DNA from: DASXKD01 sp963734725 | Lineage (GTDB): Bacteria; Actinomycetota; Actinomycetes; Streptosporangiales; Streptosporangiaceae | DNA: 64,000 bases | Direction of reading: 5' to 3' | NCBI GenBank assembly: GCA_963734725.1 | Contig: CAVTIX010000009.1 | Location: 372,001-436,000, forward strand | In this document: positions 53,101-61,511 of the stretch, one piece after another | Numbering within the stretch: position 1 is the first letter of the stretch | Layout: the number at the start of each line of letters is the position of its first letter | Program-made: the position numbers and the translations under genes | The notes under the pieces: generated by a model | The model's database searches: none | Seen by the model: only the letters and a program-made list of their open reading frames with translations | What the model was told of the DNA's origin: nothing

Positions 53101-54459
53101 CTAGGCGCCCTGGGCCAGGTGGCGCAGCAGCAGCGCCTCGGCCAGGCACGCCCGCCCGAACACCGCCAGGTCCAGGCTCTCGTTCGCGCCGTGCGCCCGG
53201 GTATCGGGGTCCTCGACCCCGGTGATGAGGATCTCGGCATCGGGAAAGGCCGCCGCGTAGGCGGTGACGAACGCGATAGAGCCGCCGACGCCGATGTCCA
53301 CAGCGGGCTTCCCCCACGCGGCGGCGAGGGCGGCGTGGGCGGCCCAGTAGGCCTCCCCGCCGGTCCGAGCGGAGAAGGGCGCGACCGTCCCGCCGGGCGC
53401 CGCGGTCACCTGCACGCCCCACGGCGCGCGCTGTTTCAGATGCGAAACGAGGGCCTCGCGGGCCCTGGCGGCGTCGTCGCCGGGGGCTACCCGCAGGCTC
53501 ACCTTGGCACGGGCGGCCGGGATGAGCGTGTTCGAGGCCGAGGCGACCGCGGGGGCGTCGAGGCCGATGACCGCGATCGCGGGGCGGGCCCAGAGCCGTT
53601 CGGTGAGGTTCCCCGTGCCGATCAGGTGCACCCCGTCCAGCAGCCCCGCATCGGCCCGGAGCCGCTCCTCGGTCAGGCCGAGCGGATCCGCGCTCCCGCG
53701 GACCAGGCCCTCGACCGCCACGTCGCCTCGCTCGTCGTGCAGCGTCGCCAAGAGCCGGCACAGCGCGGTGAGGGCGTCGGGCACCGGGCCGCCGTACGCC
53801 CCGCTGTGCACGCCCTGGCGCAGCGCCCGCACTTCCACCGTGACGTTGGCGCCGCCGCGCAGCGAGGTGGTCAGCGACGGAATCCCGGTGGCCCAGTTGA
53901 TCGAGTCGGCGAGCACCAGCACGTCCGCCCGGACCCGGTCGGCGTAGGCGGCCAGGAACCCAGCCACCGTCGGCGAGCCGATCTCCTCCTCGCCCTCGAC
54001 GAGCACGGTGACCCCGACCGGGAGCCGATCGCCGAGTGCCTGCAGCGCCGCCAGGTGCACCGCGATGCCGGCCTTGTCGTCGGCGGCGCCGCGCCCGTAC
54101 AGCCGGCCGTCCCGCTCGCTCGGCAGGAACGGGTCGCTGTCCCAGGCAGCGGCGTCGCCCGGTGGCTGCACGTCGTGGTGCGCGTACAGCAGGACGGTGG
54201 GAGCGCCGGGCGGGCCGGGGCGGTGGCCCAGGACGGCCGGCTGGCCGCCGGCGACGGCGACGACCTCGACCTCGGGCAGGCCGGCCGCGCGCAGCAGCGC
54301 GGCCACCGCGCGGGCGCTGGCGCGCAGGTGCGGCTCGGCGGCCGGATCCGCTGACACCGAGGGGATCCGCACCAGCCGGTCCAGATCGCTACGGACCGTG
54401 GGCAGCGCGTCCCGGACCGCGGCCGCGAGCCGCCCGTTCCCCGGGCCCGGTGAGGACAT
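53101..54459 (-). CDS. M20-family metallopeptidase (dipeptidase)
   Basis: A 452-residue zinc peptidase. Metal ligands are visible in LLYAHHDVQPPGD (His94, Asp96), GRGAADDKAG (Asp127) and VEGEEEIGSP (Glu157/158), with a late His in VEDPDTRAHGANESLDLA. The central dimerisation domain lies at about 190-330. Enzymes of this type cleave dipeptides or N-acyl and beta-linked amino acids. It sits 37 bp downstream of an ATP-grasp gene on the same strand, so it is likely to trim or recycle that ligase's product. Confidence 0.93.
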   Translation of the reverse strand: MSSPGPGNGRLAAAVRDALPTVRSDLDRLVRIPSVSADPAAEPHLRASARAVAALLRAAGLPEVEVVAVAGGQPAVLGHRPGPPGAPTVLLYAHHDVQPPGDAAAWDSDPFLPSERDGRLYGRGAADDKAGIAVHLAALQALGDRLPVGVTVLVEGEEEIGSPTVAGFLAAYADRVRADVLVLADSINWATGIPSLTTSLRGGANVTVEVRALRQGVHSGAYGGPVPDALTALCRLLATLHDERGDVAVEGLVRGSADPLGLTEERLRADAGLLDGVHLIGTGNLTERLWARPAIAVIGLDAPAVASASNTLIPAARAKVSLRVAPGDDAARAREALVSHLKQRAPWGVQVTAAPGGTVAPFSARTGGEAYWAAHAALAAAWGKPAVDIGVGGSIAFVTAYAAAFPDAEILITGVEDPDTRAHGANESLDLAVFGRACLAEALLLRHLAQGA

Positions 54460-54496
54460 ACCCCGGACGCTACCGTGCCGCCCGGCGCGCCTTGGG

Positions 54497-55711
54497 TCAC
54501 CCGGCGTGCAGGTGCAGCTCGGCGGCGAACCGCTCGGTCATCTCCACGGTCTTGGCCAGCTCCGGGTGACGGACGACCACCATCCCGTCGGAGATGGTGA
54601 CGGCGCGCCAGTCGCGCCGCGGGGCGCCCACGGGCAGCAGGTCGATCGCCACGACGTGCTCGCCGAACTCCGCCATGAGGCGGTCCAGCCCCGAGTACCC
54701 GGTGATCCGGCCGGCGCCGTCGGCACGCTTGAAGATGATGCCCGCGTTGTAGCGCCGCTGCACCGGCTGGGTGATCCGCCCGTGCGTGATCGCTTCGGCC
54801 CAGCCGGCGAACACGTCCGCGTCGGTCGCGTAGTTCATCGCGTCGACCATTCGCCCGCCGGGCGGCCGGGCGCCGATCTCACCGAACACCACCTCGCCGT
54901 CGGCCTTGCGGTACCACTCCATATGGGTGAACCCGTCGCGGAAGCCCAGCGCCTTCACGGTGGCGACGCCGAGCGCCCGGCCGGCCTGCAGGTCTGGCGC
55001 GTCCAGGTCGCGCAGCGAGATGGTGACCGGGCTCATCCATTCATGCAGCTTGGTGAGCAATGGGCGGGGGCGGTACCAGCAGATGTTCTCGAACAGCACC
55101 TGCCCGCCGGCGCAGATGGTGTCGTAGGTGAACTCCTCACCGTCGACGAACTCCTCCACGATGACCTGCGGCACGTGCCGGACCATCGGCAGGATCGCGT
55201 CGAGGTCGGCGGGCGAGTCGGCCCGGTAGGTGTCCGCCGAGCCGGCGCCGGCGATCGGCTTGACGATGAGCGGGTAGCCAAGGCGCTCCGCGGCCGCCCA
55301 CACCCCCGCGACCGTGTCCGTGCTGTGGTGCCCCGGCGTGCGCAGCCCGGCTTCGTCCAGGACCGCCTTCATCAGCTCCTTGTCGCGGAACGGCATGGTC
55401 TGCCGCATGGTCAGCCCGGGCAGGCCAAGCTCCTCGCGCAGCCGCGCGGCGAGCAGCATGTACGGCTCCCACAGGCACTCGACCAGGTCGATGTGCACGT
55501 GCCGGGCCAGGTCCTGGATGGCCGCGCTCACCGCGTCCCCGTTGGCCAGCGAGCCGACGCGGACGTAGTGCGCCAGCGCCTCGCGGGCCGGTTGCGGCAC
55601 GGCGTGCACCGGCTGGTCGCCGACCCCGATGACCGTGGCCCCGGCGGCGAGGCCGCGGGCGAACAAGGCCATCTCGGCCGGGTACCCGGGGGAGATCATG
55701 ACGATGTTCAT
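54497..55711 (-). CDS. ATP-grasp ligase 1
   Basis: A 404-residue carboxylate-amine ligase. The pre-ATP-grasp domain is at about 1-110 (MNIVMISPGYPAEMALFARG). ATP-grasp motifs: FRDKELMKAVLDEAGLRTPG, LIVKPIAGAGSADTY (phosphate loop), VIVEEFVDGEEFTYDTI (adenine clamp), FTHMEWYRKADG, and the metal site FGEIGARPPGG. In the metal site the usual E-x-N-x-R is E-I-G-A-R. Overlaps ATP-grasp 2 by 4 bp (ATGA). The substrate is unknown; the family makes amide or peptide bonds with acyl phosphates. Confidence 0.9.
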   Translation of the reverse strand: MNIVMISPGYPAEMALFARGLAAGATVIGVGDQPVHAVPQPAREALAHYVRVGSLANGDAVSAAIQDLARHVHIDLVECLWEPYMLLAARLREELGLPGLTMRQTMPFRDKELMKAVLDEAGLRTPGHHSTDTVAGVWAAAERLGYPLIVKPIAGAGSADTYRADSPADLDAILPMVRHVPQVIVEEFVDGEEFTYDTICAGGQVLFENICWYRPRPLLTKLHEWMSPVTISLRDLDAPDLQAGRALGVATVKALGFRDGFTHMEWYRKADGEVVFGEIGARPPGGRMVDAMNYATDADVFAGWAEAITHGRITQPVQRRYNAGIIFKRADGAGRITGYSGLDRLMAEFGEHVVAIDLLPVGAPRRDWRAVTISDGMVVVRHPELAKTVEMTERFAAELHLHAG

Positions 55712-56931
55712 GGGCCAAGCTCCACTCGGACGGTGGTGACCAGCCGCCGCAGCGCGTCGATGACGACGGCGGTCTCAGGATGCCGCACGATCACGTATCC
55801 GTCGCCTTCATAACTGGCCGAGGACACCTGACCAGCCTGCGGGAGGCGGGAATCGATGACAAGGGCGCGCACCTCCGGTGGCAGGTCGCCGAGGCCGTGC
55901 ACCCCCCTGACGTGGCCGCTGCCCTGGCCGCGCAGGAACACCGTGCCCACCGACCAGGCGCGTTCGGCGGGGGTGAAGGTCCCGTAGACCATCAGCTGTG
56001 CCCAGGCGGCGTACAGGTCGAAGTCGTGCGCGTAGCAGAGCATCGAGCTGATCTGGGCGCCCGGCGGCCGCACCGCGACCTCGGAGACGGCGACCGTGCC
56101 GTCCGGGCGCCGGAACCACTCCATGTGGGTGAGCCCGGTGCGCAGCCCGAGCGCGCGCAGCGCGGTCGGTGCGATCGCCCGGATGGCCTCGTACTCGGGG
56201 CCGCCGATGTCCCGCGGCATCAGCACCGCCCACTGGATCCACGGGTTGCGCAGCACCTCCAGCGGAGTGGGCAGGTAGCGGGAGACCGAGTCCCAGATGA
56301 CCTGCCCGTCGGTCATCACGCTGTCGTAGGAGCCCTCCTCGCCGGTCAGGAACTCCTCCAGCAGCGCCGGGCTGCCCGGGCCCGGAGGGGCGGCGTCCAG
56401 CCAGACCTTCAGGTCGCCGGAGTCATCGAGGCGGAACGTGCTCTTCGCTCCCGCCCCGGCGGGCGGCTTGACCACCAGCGGGTAGCCGACCTCGTCGGCG
56501 AAGCTGGCCGCCGCGGCGGCCGATTCGGCCAGCCGGTACCGGGCGCAGGGCACGCCCGCGGCCCGCAGCACCGACTTCATCTGCGCCTTGTCGCGGAAGT
56601 TGTGCGCGGTCGCCGCGTCCATGCCCGGGATGCCGAACTGCTCACGCACCTGGGCGATCGGCACCTGCAGGTGCTCGAACACCCCGATGAGCCGCTGCAC
56701 CCGGCCGACGTGCTCATTCACCGCCTCGACGCCGCGGGCGATCTGCGCGGTGTCCAGCGGATCGTCGATCCGCCAGTGCGCGGCGAGGCGGCGCCGGAGC
56801 TGTTCCGGCAGCCGGTCGGCCGGCTCGCAGGTGATCAATGCGAGATCCACGCCGGGCAGCCCGGCGGTGGCCTCGGCGAACCGCGTCGTCGCGTCGAGCA
56901 GGTAGGGCGCCACAAAGCCGACAAGCATCAT
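55708..56931 (-). CDS. ATP-grasp ligase 2
   Basis: A 407-residue paralogue. Motifs: FRDKAQMKSVLRAAGVPCAR, LVVKPPAGAGAKSTFRL, ALLEEFLTGEEGSYDSVM, LTHMEWFRRPDG, and the metal site SEVAVRPPGAQ (E-V-A-V-R, again no Asn). The N-terminus MMLVGFVAPYLLDATTRF is a Rossmann-like pre-ATP-grasp domain. First gene of the minus-strand unit (ligase 2, ligase 1, peptidase), divergent from ligase 3. Two ligases in one operon suggest sequential or heteromeric condensation steps. Confidence 0.9.
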   Translation of the reverse strand: MMLVGFVAPYLLDATTRFAEATAGLPGVDLALITCEPADRLPEQLRRRLAAHWRIDDPLDTAQIARGVEAVNEHVGRVQRLIGVFEHLQVPIAQVREQFGIPGMDAATAHNFRDKAQMKSVLRAAGVPCARYRLAESAAAAASFADEVGYPLVVKPPAGAGAKSTFRLDDSGDLKVWLDAAPPGPGSPALLEEFLTGEEGSYDSVMTDGQVIWDSVSRYLPTPLEVLRNPWIQWAVLMPRDIGGPEYEAIRAIAPTALRALGLRTGLTHMEWFRRPDGTVAVSEVAVRPPGAQISSMLCYAHDFDLYAAWAQLMVYGTFTPAERAWSVGTVFLRGQGSGHVRGVHGLGDLPPEVRALVIDSRLPQAGQVSSASYEGDGYVIVRHPETAVVIDALRRLVTTVRVELGP

Positions 56932-57025
56932 GCCTGGGTGGATACCCCGCTACGGGAGCGCCAGTCGGGTACAAGGTGACGGCCGTGGCTGGGGAAGAAG
57001 ATCCGCTACGGCTAGGCTTCCAGGC
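56932..57025. promoter_or_regulatory. Divergent promoter region of the ATP-grasp cluster
   Basis: These 94 bp separate the starts of ligase 2 (minus) and ligase 3 (plus). They contain CGGGTACAAGGTGACG around 56965, a plausible extended -10 region. Divergent starts so close together suggest co-regulation of both halves. Confidence 0.4.
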
Positions 57026-58249
57026 ATGAACGTGGTCTTCGTCGAGCCGTTCTTCCCGTCAAACCAGCGCCACTTCGCCCGGGCGCTGGCCGCGTCCGGT
57101 GCGACCGTGATCGGCATCGGCGAGTATCCCGCCGACGCGCTGGATGGCGAGCTGAAGGGCTGGCTGCACCACTACGAGCAGGTGCGGTCGGTCACCGACG
57201 TCGGGGCGATGACGGCCGCGGTCCGCTGGGTGCAGGACAAGCTGTGGGTGGACCGCCTGGAGGCCACGATCGAGGCGCACACGCTGCCCACGGCACAGGT
57301 CAGGGAGGCCTGCACCATCCCGGGGACGTCGGTGCGGACGGCCTGGCTGTGCCGGGACAAGCCGTCGATGAAGCAGGCGCTGCGCGCGGCGGGCGTGCCG
57401 ACCGCCGCCTCGGCCGGGGCGAGCACCGCCGCCGAGGTGATCGCGTTCGCCGAGCAGGTGGGCTTCCCGGTGATCCTCAAGCCGCGCAGCGGCGCCGGCG
57501 CCCTGGACACGATGCGGGCCGACGACGCCGCCAGCCTGGAACACGCCCTCGGCGTGTTCGGCGGCCAGGGCGTCGAGTCGATCGCTGTGGAGGAGTTCGT
57601 CGAGGGCCACGAAGGCTTCTACGACACCATCACGATCAACGGCGAAGTGGCCGCCGACTTTGTCTCGCACTACTACCCGAACGTGCTCGAAGCCATGCGG
57701 ACCCGGTGGATCTCCCCGCAGTTCGTCTCCACCAACCGGATCGACACCGCGCCGGAGTACGCGGAGCTGCGGGACATGGGCCGGCGGGTCATCGCCGCCC
57801 TCGGGATCGGCACCTCGGCGACGCACATGGAGTGGTTCTTCGGCCCGAAGGGGCTGAAGTTCTCCGAGATCGGCTGCCGCCCGCCCGGCGTGGGCGCCTG
57901 GGACCTGTACTCCGCGGGCAACGACATGGACATCTACCTGGGGTGGGCGAACGCGATCACCCGCGGCGAGACCGGCGCGGCGCCGTCGCGGCGTTACGCC
58001 AGCGGGATGGTCGCGCTGCGCCCCGAGCGGGACGGCGCCATCACCGGCTACTCCGGAGCCGAGGACCTCCAGCAGCGGTACGGCGGTTGGGTCATCGACG
58101 CGCACCTGCCCTCGCCGGGCACCGCGACCCAGCCGGTGGCCGCCGGGTACATGGCCAACGCCTACGTGCGGATGCGCCACCCGGACTACGACACGCTGCG
58201 CGGCATGCTCGACGACGTAGGCCGCACACTGCACGTTTACGCATCGTGA
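57026..58249 (+). CDS. ATP-grasp ligase 3
   Basis: A 407-residue paralogue: MNVVFVEPFFPSNQRHFARA, CRDKPSMKQALRAAGVPTAA, VILKPRSGAGALDTM, IAVEEFVEGHEGFYDTITI, ATHMEWFFGPKG and FSEIGCRPPGVG (E-I-G-C-R). The start is ATG 57026. It is closer in layout to ligase 1 than to ligase 2. It leads the plus-strand unit that continues with the S51-like hydrolase and two esterases. A 148-bp gap with a short hairpin (CGGCTGC/GCAGCCG, 58269-58293) separates it from the next gene. Confidence 0.9.
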   Translation: MNVVFVEPFFPSNQRHFARALAASGATVIGIGEYPADALDGELKGWLHHYEQVRSVTDVGAMTAAVRWVQDKLWVDRLEATIEAHTLPTAQVREACTIPGTSVRTAWLCRDKPSMKQALRAAGVPTAASAGASTAAEVIAFAEQVGFPVILKPRSGAGALDTMRADDAASLEHALGVFGGQGVESIAVEEFVEGHEGFYDTITINGEVAADFVSHYYPNVLEAMRTRWISPQFVSTNRIDTAPEYAELRDMGRRVIAALGIGTSATHMEWFFGPKGLKFSEIGCRPPGVGAWDLYSAGNDMDIYLGWANAITRGETGAAPSRRYASGMVALRPERDGAITGYSGAEDLQQRYGGWVIDAHLPSPGTATQPVAAGYMANAYVRMRHPDYDTLRGMLDDVGRTLHVYAS

Positions 58250-58397
58250 GACGCCGCCTGTCAAGTCCCGGCTGCATGGGAACGCCGCAGCCGCCGGGCC
58301 GAACGCCGCATAAGGCCCCCCAGGGCCGTTGCGGTGTCCCGGCGGCGAGGACCCAGCCTCCCGAAGCCAGCGAAGCGCCCGCGAGGGAGGCAACGGA

Positions 58398-59312
58398 TTG
58401 AGAATCACACTGCTGGGCCCCCAGCGCAGGCCGACCCTGGAGGGGGTCGCGGCGTCGCTGTACCCGGAGGGGCCGGTCGCCACGATCACCGCCGGGTGGC
58501 AGGAGCGCGAGGGCTACGACGCGGAGCTGGGCAGGCTGCTCGGCGCCCGCGACGTCAACCTCCGGCTATACCAGCGGTGGCTGGACGTCCAGGAGCGGGA
58601 CCCGGTGTTCGCGGTGGGCGAGCGCCGCCTGGCCGAACTGCTCGCTGAACTTCAGGACCTGTACCTGCTGCGCCTCGACCGTGCGCTGCAGGCGGTCTAC
58701 GCGATCGGCCGGCGCGGCGGCGACCGGCTCCGGTCGGGCGTCCTGGCCGAGGCCATCGAATCCGTACGGGAACTCGACGCCGCGCACCTGCGCCGGGCCG
58801 ACGCCATCCGCGGCGAGTTCTACCAGGGCCTGGCGCCGCACGACCGGCTGGTGATCGCCGAACACCGCGCCGAGGTGGCGGGCCTGCTCGGCGACGCCGC
58901 CGCCCTGGTAGTGGCCGGCGGGCACGTCGGCGTGCTGGCCGACGCCCTGCACCTGTTCAACGTCGCGGCGGCGCTCCACTCCCCGGTGATCGCGTGGTCC
59001 GCCGGGGCAATGGCGCTCGCCGAGCGGATCGTGCTGTTCCACGACCGCTCCGCGCACGGACCCGGTCACCCGGAGATCTTCGGCAGCGGCCTGTCCCTGC
59101 TGCACGGCGTGGTGCCGCTGCCGCACGCCCGGGCCAGGCTGCTGCTCGACGACACGCCGCGGATGGCCGTCTTCGCCCGCCGGTTCGCCCCGGCCCGCTG
59201 TGTCCTGCTGGAAAACGGGACCAGGCTGGACATCGCCGGCGACGGTGACTTCCCGCCCCGCGCCCGGATGCTCGCCGCGGACGGGCACGTGACCACCTTG
59301 GAGGCAGCCTGA
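58398..59312 (+). CDS. Peptidase S51 / cyanophycinase-like hydrolase
   Basis: A 304-residue protein. TTG 58398 follows GGGAGGCAACGGA, a strong ribosome-binding site. The class I glutamine-amidotransferase-like fold shows VVAGGHVGVLADALHLFNV and the nucleophile elbow VIAWSAGAMALAERIVLFHD with Ser201, the arrangement of peptidase E and cyanophycinase (Ser in G/W-x-S-A-G-A). A likely His is in LHGVVPLPHARARL. Members release Asp-linked dipeptides or similar. The N-terminal 150 residues (KAxxSLYPEGP-type helical domain) are unlike cyanophycinase. In cluster context it probably hydrolyses the ligase product. Confidence 0.75.
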   Translation: MRITLLGPQRRPTLEGVAASLYPEGPVATITAGWQEREGYDAELGRLLGARDVNLRLYQRWLDVQERDPVFAVGERRLAELLAELQDLYLLRLDRALQAVYAIGRRGGDRLRSGVLAEAIESVRELDAAHLRRADAIRGEFYQGLAPHDRLVIAEHRAEVAGLLGDAAALVVAGGHVGVLADALHLFNVAAALHSPVIAWSAGAMALAERIVLFHDRSAHGPGHPEIFGSGLSLLHGVVPLPHARARLLLDDTPRMAVFARRFAPARCVLLENGTRLDIAGDGDFPPRARMLAADGHVTTLEAA

Positions 59313-60481
59313 CCACCGTCAGCGGCCGCGCCGCCATCCGGCGCAAGCTGGCGATCAACAGGCTCCGGGAGCGCAGGCCGCTCGAGCCGACCGCCGTCAG
59401 CCGCTTCCTCGCGCGGTATCAGGTGCCGATCGTCGAAGGCAACCGGTGCACGTTCCTGTTCCGCGGCGAGGCCGACGGGGTCCGGCTGGTGCACCGGATC
59501 TTCGGGCTGCCCGAGCGCATCCCGCTACGCCGGTTGCACGGCACCGACCTGTGGTACCTGGTGCTGGAGCTGCCCGACGGCTCCCGGGTCGAGTACCAGC
59601 TGGAGGTCACCCGTGGCGGGCAGAGCGAGCGCATCAACGATCCGCTGAACCCGCGACTCGCGCACAGCCCGCTCGGCAGTTCCTCGGTCTGTTACGCCCG
59701 GGGGTACGAGGTGCCCGAGTGGACCCGGCCCGACCCGGAGTCGCGTCCGGGGTCCCTGGTCGAGCTGACCGTGCCGAGCCGGGCGCTGCGGCGGGCCTGC
59801 CGGGTGACGCTCTACCTGCCGGCCCGCTTCCGGCGCATCTCCAGCTATCCGCTGATGATCGTCCATGACGGCGGTGACTACCTCAGCTACGCGTCGGCCC
59901 AGACGGTGCTCGACAACCTCATCCACCGGCTGGACGTGGCGGAGATCATCGTGGCCTTCGTGTATCCAGGAGACCGGCTGGTCGAGTACGCGAACTCCGC
60001 GGCGCACGCGCGGTACCTGACCGCCGAGCTTGTGCCGCGGCTGGAGGCGGAGTTCCCGCTGGCCGGCGGGCCGTCCGCGCGGTGCCTGATGGGCGCGAGC
60101 TTCGGCGCCGTCTCGGCCCTGTCCACCGCGTACCGCTACCCGGACGTCTACGGGTCGCTGCTGCTCCAGTCCGGCTCCTTCGTGTTCACCGATATCGGCC
60201 ACGACCACGGCGGCGGGCCCGCGTTCGAGCCGGTGGTCCGGTTCGTCAACCGGTACCGCGCCGCCCCGCGCCGGGTTGCCGACCGCGTCTTTGTCAGCTG
60301 CGGCGTCTACGAGCCGCTGATCATCAGGAACCGGTCCATGGTTCCCACATTCGAGGCGGCCGGCATGGCCGTGCGTTACGTCGAAGCCAGGGACGGGCAC
60401 AGTTGGGAAAACTGGCGCGACCGGCTACGGGAAGGGTTGTCATGGATATTCCCCGGCCCGCAGAAGTTCTACTACGAGTGA
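59309..60481 (+). CDS. Esterase, enterochelin-esterase (Fes/D-type) family
   Basis: About 390 residues. An N-terminal beta-sandwich (VTFLFRGEAD-like CTFLFRGEADGVRLVH, GTDLWYLVLELPDG) precedes an alpha/beta-hydrolase esterase (YPLMIVHDGGDYLSY, LMGASFGAVSALSTAYRYPD with nucleophile Ser, GHSWENWRDRL with His). The only ATG/GTG start, GTG 59423, has no ribosome-binding site. The frame stays open 38 codons upstream to CTG 59309, which overlaps the S51 stop (CTGA) and lies 4 bp after GGAGG, so CTG may be the start. It probably cleaves an ester or amide bond in the pathway. Confidence 0.85.
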   Translation: MTTVSGRAAIRRKLAINRLRERRPLEPTAVSRFLARYQVPIVEGNRCTFLFRGEADGVRLVHRIFGLPERIPLRRLHGTDLWYLVLELPDGSRVEYQLEVTRGGQSERINDPLNPRLAHSPLGSSSVCYARGYEVPEWTRPDPESRPGSLVELTVPSRALRRACRVTLYLPARFRRISSYPLMIVHDGGDYLSYASAQTVLDNLIHRLDVAEIIVAFVYPGDRLVEYANSAAHARYLTAELVPRLEAEFPLAGGPSARCLMGASFGAVSALSTAYRYPDVYGSLLLQSGSFVFTDIGHDHGGGPAFEPVVRFVNRYRAAPRRVADRVFVSCGVYEPLIIRNRSMVPTFEAAGMAVRYVEARDGHSWENWRDRLREGLSWIFPGPQKFYYE

Positions 60482-60485
60482 CCGC

Positions 60486-61211
60486 GTGAAGACGACCCAG
60501 CGGTGGTTCTCCGACCGCCTCCAGCATGAAATCGCCGTCGCCCGGTGGGGCAGCTACGGCAGGCCGGTGCTGGTGTTCCCATCGGCCGGCGGGGATGCCG
60601 AGGAAATCGAGCGGTTCGGCCTGGTCGACGCCTGCGGGCCGTTGCTCGCCGAGGGCCGGGTCAAGCTCTACTCGGTCGACAGCGTGGCCGGCCGGGCGAT
60701 GATCGCAAAGACCAGCCCGATGGGGCACCGCCTGTGGCTGCTCAACCAGTTCCACGAATGCGTCCGGTGGGAAGTGGCGCCGGCGATCCACGCGGACCTC
60801 GGCGGCCAGGCCATGGACGTGATCACCACCGGCGCCTCGATCGGCGCGTTCAACGCGGTGGCCGTCCTGTGCCGCTACCCCGACGTCTTCGGCGCGGCCA
60901 TCGGCATGAGCGGCACCTACCGGATCGAGCGCTTCTACGAGGACGCCTGGACCCAGGACCTGTTCTTTTCAGCGCCGCTGCAGTTCCTGCCGGGCCTGGA
61001 TGGCGCGCGACTGGACCGGCTCCGGCAGCGGTTCGCCGTGCTCGCCTCCGGCGCCGGCGACTGGGAGGACCCCGGCGAGTCGTGGCGGATGGCCGAGGCG
61101 CTGGGGGCGAAGGGAATCCCGAACCGGGTGGACAACTGGGGCCCGGAATTCAAGCATGACTGGCCCACCTGGCACCGGATGCTGCCGCAATACCTGCGCG
61201 AGCTCACTTGA
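60486..61211 (+). CDS. Esterase-family alpha/beta-hydrolase
   Basis: A 241-residue protein starting 5 bp after the previous stop (GTG 60486). YGRPVLVFPSAGGDAEEIER, MDVITTGASIGAFNAVAV (nucleophile Ser118), a YPDVFGAAIGMSG strand typical of esterase D-like folds, and an ending FKHDWPTWHRMLPQYL with the candidate catalytic His. It lacks the N-terminal sandwich of its neighbour. It is the last gene of the plus-strand unit, and the hairpin at 61256 closes it. Confidence 0.88.
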   Translation: MKTTQRWFSDRLQHEIAVARWGSYGRPVLVFPSAGGDAEEIERFGLVDACGPLLAEGRVKLYSVDSVAGRAMIAKTSPMGHRLWLLNQFHECVRWEVAPAIHADLGGQAMDVITTGASIGAFNAVAVLCRYPDVFGAAIGMSGTYRIERFYEDAWTQDLFFSAPLQFLPGLDGARLDRLRQRFAVLASGAGDWEDPGESWRMAEALGAKGIPNRVDNWGPEFKHDWPTWHRMLPQYLRELT

Positions 61212-61255
61212 GCCTCCTCCGCGCAGCGAAGGCCAGCGCACGCTGCCCTGTCATG

Positions 61256-61291
61256 GCAGCGAGGCCGCCCCGGCGGAAGCGGCCTCGCTGC
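61256..61291 (+). terminator. Strong hairpin ending the ATP-grasp/esterase unit
   Basis: GCAGCGAGGCCGC (61256-61268) pairs perfectly with GCGGCCTCGCTGC (61279-61291) around a 10-nt loop, 45 bp after the last stop codon. There is no T-tract. Confidence 0.8.
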
Positions 61292-61295
61292 TGTC

Positions 61296-61510
61296 GTGCC
61301 GCGGTTCCGGGGCATCACCCTCGCCACAATCGTGATCGTCATCGCCGGCGGCCTCGGCGCCTATCTGCTGACCGGGCACCGCAACAGCCCCCGCCGCGGG
61401 CGGCGGCCCCACCGGACTGCACGCCCAGCGCCATCCTGGTCAACCCGTGCCGTCCCTGGTTCGGGGCCGCCGCCAACGGCAACCCGGGCCGCCGGGCCCG
61501 CCCAGCTGTC
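61296..61510 (+). pseudogene. Truncated secreted protein (signal peptide plus start of a GH26-like or related domain)
   Basis: A GTG at 61296 begins PRFRGITLATIVIVIAGGLG, a signal anchor, followed by basic and Pro-rich residues. In a second frame the DNA then encodes SAILVNPCRPWFGAAANGNP, a motif I have seen after signal peptides of actinobacterial secreted glycosidase-like proteins. A frameshift near 61400 and loss of the rest at about 61510, where the response regulator ends, leave only a stub. Confidence 0.5.
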
Positions 61511-61511
61511 A

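Noticed and set aside
54008..55813. 601-residue plus-strand frame opposite the M20 and ATP-grasp genes
   Set aside because: His/Arg/Pro-rich shadow without recognisable motifs, lying over two well-supported minus-strand genes.
57059..58489. 476-residue minus-strand frame opposite ATP-grasp ligase 3
   Set aside because: Shadow frame rich in Gly, His, Arg and Val, with no domain.
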